DNA from: Acetobacteraceae bacterium | Lineage (GTDB): Bacteria; Pseudomonadota; Alphaproteobacteria; Acetobacterales; Acetobacteraceae | DNA length: 64,000 nucleotides | Reading direction: 5' to 3' | NCBI GenBank assembly: GCA_024280945.1 | Contig: JAMXLO010000103.1 | Span: 35,555 to 99,554, forward strand | Position numbers and translations under genes: made by a program | The notes under the pieces: generated by a model | Database searches by the model: none | What the model was told of the DNA's origin: nothing | What the model saw: only the letters and a program-made list of their open reading frames with translations | In this document: one piece after another, positions 34,649 through 42,145 of the stretch | Numbering within the stretch: the first letter of the stretch is position 1 | How the letters are laid out: every line of letters starts with the position of its first letter

Positions 34649-35728
34649 ATGGCAAACGAACAACCATCGATTGCGCTCGCTCTCCAAGGTGGCGGCTCGC
34701 ATGGCGCGTTCACCTGGGGCGTGCTCGACCGCCTGCTGCAGGAAGTCAGCGCGGGGCGGGTTCGGATCGGCGCCGTCAGCGGCAGCAGCGCCGGCGCGTT
34801 CAATGCTGCGCTGACGGTCACTGGACTTGCGCTGGGTGGGCCGGACGTGGCGCGGCAGAAGCTGGCTGCGTTCTGGAAGTCGGTATCAGAACGAGGGTGG
34901 CGCAGCGGCAACGCGTTCTTCTTTGGCGAACCCGGCCCGTTCGGCGGGTTCAATCTGGACTGGTCGCCGATGTCCATCGCGCTGGAAGCGCTGGGCCTTG
35001 TCGTCTCGCCTTATACCAACCCGTTCTACCGGGATGCCCTGGTGCCGATTGTCGCGCAGGCCTTCCCAACGAACGAGCTTGCAGCACTTAACGCGGTCAC
35101 GAACCCGCGGCTGTTTGTCGGCGTTACCGATGTGACCAACAATTCCCGGATTGTGTTCACCCAACCTGACATCTCCGCCGATGCGCTGCGCGCGTCCGCC
35201 TGCCTGCCCACCGAATTCAAGGCGGTCAGCGTTGACGGCGTGCCATATTGGGACGGCGGGTATCTCGGCAATCCACCGTTGTCGCCGCTGCTGGAGCACG
35301 CACAGGATCTCGTGCTGGTGCTGGTCAATCCCTTCCGTCGCGATGGGATGCCGCCACATTCGGCGCCGGCGATCCTGGATCGCCTCAACGAGATCACCTT
35401 CAACGCGTCGGTGGTGCTGGAGGTGAATGCAATCGAGGCGATCAACAGCCTGCTCAGAGATTTGCAGGCACAGGGTCTGCCATATTCCGGGCGGTACAAG
35501 CCCATCCGTCTGCACAGCATCAGCAATGATGCATTTGTCGAGCAGCTCGGATTCATATCGAAGAGCAGCACATCGTGGGAATTGCTGTCGCGACTGCACG
35601 ACGTCGGATATCAGACTGCTGAGGCGTGGGTGAGTGCGAGTCTCGGGGCGGTGGGCAAGCGATCGTCATTCGGCGTGAAGACGGAATTGACCCACAAGAT
35701 ACTGAAGGCGCCAATTCCGCATCGTTAA
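34649..35728 (+). CDS. patatin-like phospholipase
   Basis: A 359-residue patatin-family hydrolase starting at ATG 34649, which follows AGGAGG. The oxyanion loop is LALQGGGSHGAFTWG, the nucleophile is Ser47 in GSSAG and the catalytic Asp is Asp202 in WDGGYLGNPP, completing the Ser-Asp dyad. No signal peptide or autotransporter domain is seen, so it acts in the cytoplasm on lipid esters, possibly in membrane turnover or granule metabolism (DUF3734-like forms). It is divergent from the phosphoesterase operon. After it the base composition shifts to AT-richer DNA. Confidence 0.92.
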   Translation: MANEQPSIALALQGGGSHGAFTWGVLDRLLQEVSAGRVRIGAVSGSSAGAFNAALTVTGLALGGPDVARQKLAAFWKSVSERGWRSGNAFFFGEPGPFGGFNLDWSPMSIALEALGLVVSPYTNPFYRDALVPIVAQAFPTNELAALNAVTNPRLFVGVTDVTNNSRIVFTQPDISADALRASACLPTEFKAVSVDGVPYWDGGYLGNPPLSPLLEHAQDLVLVLVNPFRRDGMPPHSAPAILDRLNEITFNASVVLEVNAIEAINSLLRDLQAQGLPYSGRYKPIRLHSISNDAFVEQLGFISKSSTSWELLSRLHDVGYQTAEAWVSASLGAVGKRSSFGVKTELTHKILKAPIPHR

Positions 35729-35991
35729 ATACAAATCGGCGATGTCTGGTCGTCTCATCGCGATCGGTGAAATTCGCATACCGTCCGCACGGACTCATTC
35801 TAGGTCGCCTGACGTGTGATCTATATTACTGATTGCATCACTAACTCCCACTAGACGCACAACCCGTGAAGCCCAAGACATCGGTTTCATAACCGTAGGT
35901 TGGTTGCTTTCTAGCCGTGCGCTGACGCAGGCGGATTGCACTTATACGTTCCCATGCTTGAACATCACATATAGTCAAAGGAGACGCTAAA
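35729..35991. other. AT-richer intergenic stretch, no gene seen
   Basis: These 263 bp are visibly richer in A and T than the surroundings (for example TGATCTATATTACTGATTGC). No open frame of note runs through. Possible promoter-like bits include TATACG near 35945 and CATATAG near 35970, but no convincing pair was found. An AAAGGAG ribosome site at the right end belongs to the next gene. It probably carries the promoter of that small gene. Confidence 0.4.
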
Positions 35992-36381
35992 ATGGCAACA
36001 CTGAGCAATGCTAGGCTTGCGATCACGTCCGATGACGAAAAGAAGACATCGCACTGTGTAGTGACCTGCAAGGTCACCTTTACCACGTTCGAACTGAACG
36101 ACATGAAGGACGGGCTCAGATTTAAGCTTGATTGCACTTTGTGGGGCGACGACTCAGGATTGAACGGTGCCGATGATTCCCTTTTCACCTACGGCAGCCA
36201 GTTCTTCCCCGATGCATCGTCCACCGCGACCGAGACGCCCACGTTTGACGTGACGCTCGGTACCAGTCTGCTCAACGAGGACTCGGGCACTGATGACGTT
36301 TTTGCAAAGTTGACCTTGAAGAACCTGTACACAAATCAAAAAGTCACCAAGAACTCCAACACGATCGAGAGAAAATTTTAA
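35992..36381 (+). CDS. small orphan protein, Ser/Thr/Asp-rich, AT-richer than neighbours
   Basis: A 129-residue protein starting at ATG 35992, nine bases after AAAGGAG. It is unlike its neighbours: A+T-richer codons, many Asp, Thr, Asn and Lys, and little Arg. No signal peptide or TM helix is visible, and two cysteines (near residues 22 and 26) sit in HCVVTCKVTF. The pattern of alternating hydrophobic residues (CKVTFTTFEL, FDVTLGTSLL, FAKLTLKNLY) suggests an all-beta fold. No family is recognised. Followed by a GC-rich hairpin that may be its terminator. It was probably acquired from a different genome or phage. Confidence 0.65.
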   Translation: MATLSNARLAITSDDEKKTSHCVVTCKVTFTTFELNDMKDGLRFKLDCTLWGDDSGLNGADDSLFTYGSQFFPDASSTATETPTFDVTLGTSLLNEDSGTDDVFAKLTLKNLYTNQKVTKNSNTIERKF

Positions 36382-36392
36382 GCATGCAGGCG

Positions 36393-36419
36393 GCCGCCGG
36401 TCAGGTTTTGGCCGGCGGC
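36393..36419 (+). terminator. GC hairpin after the small orphan gene
   Basis: GCCGCCGG (36393-36400) and CCGGCGGC (36412-36419) are exact inverted arms with an 11-base loop holding TTTT. It starts 11 bp after the orphan gene stop. No T-run follows the stem, so it may act as a weak or bidirectional terminator with the convergent monooxygenase. Confidence 0.5.
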
Positions 36420-36438
36420 ACGCGTAGGATTCCCTTGC

Positions 36439-37554
36439 TCAGGCATGCGTGCGGGCAATCTCGGGCGATGGAACTTCCACTGCCTGTGTTTGCCATCTCT
36501 TGAGCACTGGCATCACCTCCTTCGCGAACAGGCGCATCGAGGCTTCTGCCTTGGCGAAGGGAATGCCGCCGAAGCGGAACGAACTGTTCAGCTCGTAATC
36601 GCCAAGCAGCTCACGCCGAGCCTCGTAGGCGCGGAGCACTTCATCCGGCGTGCCGCGCACTGCGACCTGGAGCAGCGCGCTCACCAGACCATCGCGCCCG
36701 GTCGTGCGTGCGATTTCCGATTTCTTGGCGTAGGCATCGTAGCCTTTTGCGGTGGTGAAGTGAGTACTCATCAGTTCGTAGTGTTCGAGATTGCTGTCCA
36801 CGAAACACGCCATGTGGCGTTCCGCCAGCTCGTTTGCTTCGGCCGATGTCGCGGCGCAGATGCACTGGTCGGCAGTGACCACCGGCGGTGCGGCGGCGCC
36901 GTTATACTCGGCGTATAGTTTGCGATAGCGCTCGATGCCAGGGAGACGCGCCGGCCACGGCCGATCGGCGAACATCAGCATTCGCGCCTTCAACCGGGCA
37001 GCCGCCTCAATCGAATCCTCGCTGGAGGCCACGGCATAGGTGCGACCCTCGAAGCTGCGCTCGGGTCGCGGTCGGATCTCGACGCGAGGCTGCGGATAGA
37101 ACTTGCCGTGTCCCTCGATGAAGCCGGTGCGCAGCGCTTCCAGAATCATCGTGGCGGCTTCATCGAACCGTTCGCGCGATTCATCCATGGTGCCGCGGAA
37201 AGCTGCGAACTCACGCCGCGCAAGGCCGCGTCCGAGGCCGAGACGGACGCGGCCGTTGCTCAGCAGGTCGAGCACCGAGACCTTCTCCGCCACGCGAAGC
37301 GGATCGTGCCACGGCAGGATGATTGCCGCCGTCCCAAGGTCGGCGTGCGTGCATAAAGGTGCGAGATACGACAGCAGCTGTGTGTTGTCTGGGCAGAACG
37401 AATAGTCGGAGAAGTGGTGCTCGACCGACCAGATGACGTCGAACCCCAACTCATCGGCCAAGCGGGCGAGCCGGATCTCCTCCTGCCAGGCCTCGCGGTC
37501 GCTCATGCCGGGCCAACCGTAGGTGGAGAAGATCATCTGAATGCCGACGTCCAT
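36439..37554 (-). CDS. LLM class flavin-dependent oxidoreductase
   Basis: A 371-residue luciferase-like enzyme starting MDVGIQMIFSTYGWPGMSDR. Landmarks: IWSVEHHFSDYSF, LGTAAIILPWHDPLRVAEKV and SNGRVRLGLGRGLARREFAA. This subgroup has an extended active-site loop and is typical of catabolic operons. It is the last gene of a minus-strand set (NtaA-like monooxygenase, epimerase, SDR, unknown protein, this gene), with 22 bp to the unknown gene. An FMN reductase is missing from the set, so reduced flavin must come from elsewhere. The substrate cannot be read from the sequence. Confidence 0.9.
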   Translation of the reverse strand: MDVGIQMIFSTYGWPGMSDREAWQEEIRLARLADELGFDVIWSVEHHFSDYSFCPDNTQLLSYLAPLCTHADLGTAAIILPWHDPLRVAEKVSVLDLLSNGRVRLGLGRGLARREFAAFRGTMDESRERFDEAATMILEALRTGFIEGHGKFYPQPRVEIRPRPERSFEGRTYAVASSEDSIEAAARLKARMLMFADRPWPARLPGIERYRKLYAEYNGAAAPPVVTADQCICAATSAEANELAERHMACFVDSNLEHYELMSTHFTTAKGYDAYAKKSEIARTTGRDGLVSALLQVAVRGTPDEVLRAYEARRELLGDYELNSSFRFGGIPFAKAEASMRLFAKEVMPVLKRWQTQAVEVPSPEIARTHA

Positions 37555-37576
37555 CTCGCTGCCTCCTGTGTTCGTG

Positions 37577-38152
37577 CTACCGCGCCTGGGTCCAGCTTTC
37601 GGAAAACGCCAGCGCGCAGGTGCTGAATGGGCGCCCTTCGCGCTCGCGTGGCCATGGCTGACCGACAGCCTGGGCGCCGTTCACGGTGAGCCGAGCACCG
37701 AGCGCCGGAATCAGCAGCGTGCACACCCCGTAGGGTCGCGCAGGTTCGGCATTCGGCTGGGTGTGGATCAACAGCGGTTCGCCGATATTGTGCCAGGTCA
37801 GCGCGAGCTCCTCATCCCACGCAGTGACGCGCTCCGTCCAGAAGTAGCGCGGATCACCGGATTTGGAGAATTCGGCGTCGATCACCGGGATCGACTGATC
37901 CTTCAGCTCCTCATTCAGCATGCCCTGCACGGTCGATTGCAGCCAGCGCGCCATGGCGATGTTGTCCGAGTAGATACGCCAGCGGTCGCTGGTCAGCTCG
38001 CTCTTGATGTAAAGCACGTGCCCCGGGCCAGCCGGGCAAAGAATGATGCGCCAGAAACTGGCATTGGTACTGAAAGGTGCGCCATCGGTCGCACTCAGCC
38101 GGATGAACGGGTTCTCCCCGGTCAGGATGGTCGTGTTGGGATCAGCACTCAT
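37577..38152 (-). CDS. protein of unknown function in a monooxygenase operon
   Basis: A 191-residue protein, soluble by appearance, no signal peptide. It contains an aromatic-rich middle (SDRWRIYSDNIAMARWLQST) and an acidic patch (DRYFWTE-like, DPRYFWTERVTAW). The second half (LTWHNIGEPLLIHTQP) hints at a beta-rich fold, and WHN/HTQ histidines could bind metal. I do not recognise a family. It is 15 bp downstream of the SDR gene and 22 bp upstream of the last LLM gene, so it clearly belongs to the operon and probably handles the same substrate. Confidence 0.75.
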   Translation of the reverse strand: MSADPNTTILTGENPFIRLSATDGAPFSTNASFWRIILCPAGPGHVLYIKSELTSDRWRIYSDNIAMARWLQSTVQGMLNEELKDQSIPVIDAEFSKSGDPRYFWTERVTAWDEELALTWHNIGEPLLIHTQPNAEPARPYGVCTLLIPALGARLTVNGAQAVGQPWPREREGRPFSTCALAFSESWTQAR

Positions 38153-38167
38153 TGACGTCTCCTCTGT

Positions 38168-38947
38168 TCAGTCTGGAATCAGGCCACCATCCACGTTGAA
38201 TGACTGGCCGGTGACGTTGCGTGCGCCTTGGGAGGCCAGGAATACCACCATGGCGGCAATGTCCTCGGGATCGTTCGCGCGCTGCAGCGGGATCACGGCA
38301 GCGCGGCGTTGTTCCATCTCCGCGACACTGACGCCTTCCTGTTGCGCGCGCACCCGCAGGTTGGCGTCTGACAGGGGCGTGCGCGTCACGCCCGGACAGA
38401 TCGCGTTGACATTGATGTTGTGCTTGCCGAGTTGCAGTGCCGCCAGTTTGGTCATGCTGATCACCGCGCCCTTGCTCGCGGCATAGGCGACATTCGACGC
38501 GCCGGCGTAGCCTTTACCAGCGATCGAGGCGATGTTGATGATCCGGCCGCTGCGTCGCGTGATCATCTCCTGTGCCACGCGTTGCAGGCAAAAGAACACG
38601 CCCTTCGCATTGACGCGATGGATGCGGTCCCAGTCGGCCTCGGTGATGTCCATGATATCGGCGCGACGTGTCACGCCGGCGTTGTTCAGCAGAATGTCGA
38701 TCTGGCCGAACTGCTCGATGGCTGCCCGCACCATGCGATCGATCTGCTGCAGGTCACCGACATCGGCCTGCACCGCCAGCGATTTGCGCTGAGTGGACAT
38801 GATGGCGTCCGCAGTTGCTTCGGCGCCCTGACGGTCGATGTCGGCGACCACAACGTGCGCGCCGGCGTCAGCGAGGGCAAGCGCGGAGGCCTTGCCGATG
38901 CCCTGGGCGGCGCCGGTGACCAGCGCGACCTGGTTGTTCAGATTCAT
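38168..38947 (-). CDS. SDR family NAD(P)-dependent oxidoreductase
   Basis: A 259-residue short-chain dehydrogenase. The coenzyme loop is VTGAAQGIGKASALALADAG, the NNAG motif appears in ILLNNAGVTRRADI, and the catalytic Tyr and Lys are in AYAASKGAVISMTK. Asp in VVVADIDRQG after the second strand favours NAD over NADP. The ending GQSFNVDGGLIPD is classic for 3-ketoacyl reductase-like or alcohol dehydrogenase-like SDRs. It lies 15 bp before the unknown gene and 30 bp after the epimerase-type gene in one operon. Substrate is probably a hydroxy or keto acid or alcohol. Confidence 0.93.
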   Translation of the reverse strand: MNLNNQVALVTGAAQGIGKASALALADAGAHVVVADIDRQGAEATADAIMSTQRKSLAVQADVGDLQQIDRMVRAAIEQFGQIDILLNNAGVTRRADIMDITEADWDRIHRVNAKGVFFCLQRVAQEMITRRSGRIINIASIAGKGYAGASNVAYAASKGAVISMTKLAALQLGKHNINVNAICPGVTRTPLSDANLRVRAQQEGVSVAEMEQRRAAVIPLQRANDPEDIAAMVVFLASQGARNVTGQSFNVDGGLIPD

Positions 38948-38977
38948 GGAACGCCCTCCCGTGCGATCAGCGGACAG

Positions 38978-39826
38978 TCAAGCGACGATTCCCTCCGCCG
39001 TCCAGCGCGTGGTCGGACGCCAACCGAGACGCGCCGTTGCGGCAGCGTGACTGATCGGTGAGGCAAATTCGTTGCGCTGGAAGTGTGCCCGGTCGCGCAC
39101 CGGAATGCGCACGTTATACAGAGCTTCCAGCCGGGCGACGGTGGGTTCGGCAGCAAAGGCGTCGGCGGCTGCGAGAAAGAAGGTCTCGAAACCCGCATAA
39201 GCCACGCTCACGGCCGCAGCGAAACCACGGGCGCAATCGTCGGCACCGACATAGGTGCGCAGGTACGGCAGCGGTTCGCTGCGCCCTTCCGGCCCCGACC
39301 TGCCGCTCATGAAATCTGCCATTGCGGGAAATGCCACGAAGCAGGGACGGATGACGATCACCTCCAGACCCCGGCGCGAGAACGCCTCGGCAATCCGTTC
39401 GCCGCAGAATTTGCTGAGCCCATAGGCGTCGGTGGGGCGCAATTCATGCGCCTCATCGATCGGCAGATAGCGCGGTGGCATTTGCGGATTGCTTTGGTCC
39501 AACCCGAGCACCGAGCTGCTGGAGCAGTGGACGATACGGCGAATGCCTTCGCGCAGGCTTGCCTCGAACAGGTTCCAGGTGCCCATCGCGTTGACCTGCA
39601 TTGTCTCCGCGTCGTCGGTGGCCACCGAGCGATCGATGCCGCCGAGATGCACCACGACCTCGCTGCCGCGCAGTGCGGTGCGGAGCGCGGCAAGGTCACG
39701 CAAATCGGCCCGAACGCAGTCGTTTTCGGCGCCGACATCCAGCACGCGCACATCGTGCGACCCCAGCGCGCGCACGACATAATGTCCGAGCCGCCCCAGG
39801 CCGCCGGTCACGGCAATCTGCATCAT
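38978..39826 (-). CDS. NAD(P)-dependent epimerase/dehydratase family protein
   Basis: A 282-residue extended SDR. ATG 39826 (MMQIAVTGGLGRLGHYVVRA) follows GGAG; the frame open to 40039 upstream is a shadow of the monooxygenase gene. The GxxGxxG loop is GGLGRLG; the YxxxK catalytic pair is in DAYGLSKFCGE. CSSSSVLGLDQSN precedes it. The protein resembles sugar-epimerase-like reductases used in organic acid catabolism. Its start overlaps the stop of the NtaA-like gene by four bases (ATGA), placing it second in the operon. Confidence 0.9.
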   Translation of the reverse strand: MMQIAVTGGLGRLGHYVVRALGSHDVRVLDVGAENDCVRADLRDLAALRTALRGSEVVVHLGGIDRSVATDDAETMQVNAMGTWNLFEASLREGIRRIVHCSSSSVLGLDQSNPQMPPRYLPIDEAHELRPTDAYGLSKFCGERIAEAFSRRGLEVIVIRPCFVAFPAMADFMSGRSGPEGRSEPLPYLRTYVGADDCARGFAAAVSVAYAGFETFFLAAADAFAAEPTVARLEALYNVRIPVRDRAHFQRNEFASPISHAAATARLGWRPTTRWTAEGIVA

Positions 39827-41142
39827 GTCTCCTGCAAGTGTTCGCGCAGTGTCCGGCCGGCGTAGTCGCGGCGGAACAGACCGCGTGCCTGCAACACGGG
39901 CACGACGGCGCGCACGAATTGTTCGAACATCCCCGGCATCAAGGTCGGCGTCAGGATGAAACCGTCGCAAGCATGCGATTCGAACAGGTCCTGCAGCTGG
40001 TCGGCGACTGTCTCTGGTGACCCTACGATCTGTGGGCACAATTCGCTGGTGGCAAAACGGCGTGCCGCTTCACCCAATGTCAGGCCCTGCGCCTGGGTGC
40101 CCTGCAGGATGACGTCGAGCGAGCCGCGCGACCCGGCCTCGATATCCATATCCGCCAGAGGCAGGTCCGGCGACAAGCGCGACAAATCGATGCCGATGTG
40201 GCCGGACATCTGCGCCATGCCGGCCTCGGTCTGCACTAGGTCGTTGATAAAGGCCTGCCGTTCGCGCGCGATCGCGTCGGTTTCACCGAGGATGATGTCG
40301 ATCGACGGCAGAATCAGGCATTGCTCAGGGGCGCGCCCCTGAGCAATGGCACGCGACTTCAGGTCCTGATAGAAGGCCTGCATATCCGACTTGCTGTGTT
40401 GCAGGGTGAAGACCAGCTCACCCCAGCGTGCTGCGAAGTCTCGTCCGCGGGGCGACGAGCCAGCCTGCATGATCACCGGCCGACCCTGCGGCGATCGTGG
40501 TACAGTCAGCGGACCGCGCGTGCTGATCCGGCGGCCACGATAATTGACATAGTGCACCTTGTCCGGATCGGCGAAGACCCCGCGCTGCTTGTCGAGCACA
40601 AGCGCGTCGGCATCCCAGCTTTCCCACAGCTTGCAGACCGCCTCGACCACTTCGTCGGCATAATCATACCGCGCATCGCGGGCAGGCAGCTCGTGCAGAC
40701 CGAAGTTCTGCGCTTCCAGATGGCCGTGCGAAGCGACGACGTTCCATGCAACCCGGCCGCCGCTCAGCAGATCGAGGGTGCCGAGTGAGCGGGCAAGATG
40801 ATACGGCGGATAGAAGGTGGAGGAGAGCGTCGCTCCCAGGCCGATGCGGCTGGTTGCGCGCGACATGATCGACAGCAGTGGGATGGGGTCGAGCAGACCC
40901 ATCTGTCCACCGCACCGCAGGATGCTTGCGAAGCTGCCGCCGTACAGATCGTACAGGCCGAGGATGTCGGCAAAGAACAGGCTGTCGAACTTGCCCGCTT
41001 CCAACACGCGGGCGATGTGCTCATGCCATTCGGGAGTGAAGAAGCCGAGATCGGCTTCCGGATGACGCCAGGCGCCATGATGGTGCGCGGTCGGTCCCGC
41101 CAGTAGGAAGGCGACAAAATGCATCTTGCGGCGGCTTGGCAT
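39823..41142 (-). CDS. LLM class flavin-dependent oxidoreductase, NtaA/SnaA/DszA type
   Basis: A 439-residue protein, longer than the other LLM genes here and of the NtaA/SnaA/DszA/XimA group. The start MPSRRKMHFVAFLLAGPTAH and HHHGAWRHPEAD are the group's substrate-side features; FDSLFFADILGLYDLYG and SGGRVAWNVVASHGHLEAQN follow, then NYRGRRISTRGPLTVPRSPQ. Members oxidise nitrilotriacetate, EDTA, sulfones or other compounds with FMNH2. It is the first monooxygenase of the minus-strand operon and overlaps the epimerase gene. The CpdA-like gene lies 57 bp upstream on the same strand. Confidence 0.92.
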   Translation of the reverse strand: MPSRRKMHFVAFLLAGPTAHHHGAWRHPEADLGFFTPEWHEHIARVLEAGKFDSLFFADILGLYDLYGGSFASILRCGGQMGLLDPIPLLSIMSRATSRIGLGATLSSTFYPPYHLARSLGTLDLLSGGRVAWNVVASHGHLEAQNFGLHELPARDARYDYADEVVEAVCKLWESWDADALVLDKQRGVFADPDKVHYVNYRGRRISTRGPLTVPRSPQGRPVIMQAGSSPRGRDFAARWGELVFTLQHSKSDMQAFYQDLKSRAIAQGRAPEQCLILPSIDIILGETDAIARERQAFINDLVQTEAGMAQMSGHIGIDLSRLSPDLPLADMDIEAGSRGSLDVILQGTQAQGLTLGEAARRFATSELCPQIVGSPETVADQLQDLFESHACDGFILTPTLMPGMFEQFVRAVVPVLQARGLFRRDYAGRTLREHLQET

Positions 41143-41199
41143 AGGCGCGTCCTCGTCTGCCGCAGGATAATTCGCTGATCGTAGGCGGCAACCTGGACG

Positions 41200-42027
41200 T
41201 CAGGCCTTGCCCGGATAGTCCGGGTCGTTGACGAAGGGATACGGCCCTGGAAAGTCGTCGACATACACCGTGTGTGAGACGACACCGTCGGCATCGGTCC
41301 ATCGGTGCAGCTGAAACGCCGGAGGCTCGAAGATGAAGGCGCCGCGATCATGCGGATTCAGCGTCATCTCCACCTGATGCGCCACCGATGGACAGATCGA
41401 GGCAACCGTATATCCGACCCGCGCCACGATCGGCCGGTGGTGGTGCCCACAGATGATGCGTTCCACCTGTCGGTGCCGGGCGATGATTGCAGCAAATGCT
41501 GCTGCATTGCGCAGGTTGATGCGGTCCATATGCGCAATGCCACAGGCGAACGGCGGGTGATGCATGGCGACGATGGTGGGCTTGTCGGGTGCGGCGGATA
41601 GGCTGCCGTCGAGGAAATCCAACTGCTCGGGCCGCAGTTCACCGTGACCGGCGGCCGGTACTAACGTGTCCAGCATGATCAGCCGCACCGGATAATCATC
41701 GACTGCGTACTGCACATAGTGCGGATCAGAAGTGACACCAGGCAGGTGCTTCAAGCCCTCACGCAGGCTGCTGCGTCGATCGTGGTTGCCAGGAATGACG
41801 AAGACCGGCATCGGCAGGAACTTGCGCAGCATGTGATTGAGGTTGGCGTATTCCGCGTCGAGCCCGCACTCGGTCAGGTCGCCGGTGATCACCACCACAT
41901 CCGGGCGAGGGGTAAGCCGTGCCACGGCCCGGAAAGCCCGCTCGGTGAACACGTTGGTCTCTGAAACGCGGTTCGCAGGCTTTCCCACCGGCCGCACATG
42001 CAGGTCGGTGAGCTGGCAGATCAGCAT
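41200..42027 (-). CDS. metallophosphoesterase, cyclic-nucleotide phosphodiesterase CpdA-like
   Basis: A 275-residue class III phosphodiesterase-like protein. It begins after GGAG at ATG 42027 and reads MLICQLTDLHVRPVGKPANR. The metal motifs are in order: TDLHV, TGDLTECG, PGNHDRR, MHHPPF and CGHHHRP. This is the pattern of 3',5'-cAMP phosphodiesterase CpdA and related Icc proteins; many have other substrates such as phospholipid-derived diesters. It precedes the operon headed by the NtaA-like gene and could be its first gene. It is divergent from the molybdopterin hydroxylase operon (118 bp between starts). Confidence 0.88.
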   Translation of the reverse strand: MLICQLTDLHVRPVGKPANRVSETNVFTERAFRAVARLTPRPDVVVITGDLTECGLDAEYANLNHMLRKFLPMPVFVIPGNHDRRSSLREGLKHLPGVTSDPHYVQYAVDDYPVRLIMLDTLVPAAGHGELRPEQLDFLDGSLSAAPDKPTIVAMHHPPFACGIAHMDRINLRNAAAFAAIIARHRQVERIICGHHHRPIVARVGYTVASICPSVAHQVEMTLNPHDRGAFIFEPPAFQLHRWTDADGVVSHTVYVDDFPGPYPFVNDPDYPGKA

Positions 42028-42145
42028 AGGGGGCTCCTTTCGAGGGCGCAGTCATTCTTGCATCTTTCGGCCGATTTATTCCACAACCGCGTGCATGACC
42101 GGGCCGCCCGGTTGCAACGAACGATGGAGGCTTCCAGGATACGCT

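Noticed and set aside
36393..36419. Riboswitch-like structure near the orphan gene
   Set aside because: The hairpin is simple and lies after the gene, so it fits a terminator better.
39827..40039. Extended N-terminus of the epimerase-type SDR
   Set aside because: It is covered by the NtaA-like gene; GGAG before ATG 39826 and the GxxGxxG motif right after set the start.
41837..42145. N-terminal extension of the molybdopterin subunit
   Set aside because: It is the antisense of the CpdA-like gene; similarity begins at ATG 42146, after a ribosome-site-like GGA.
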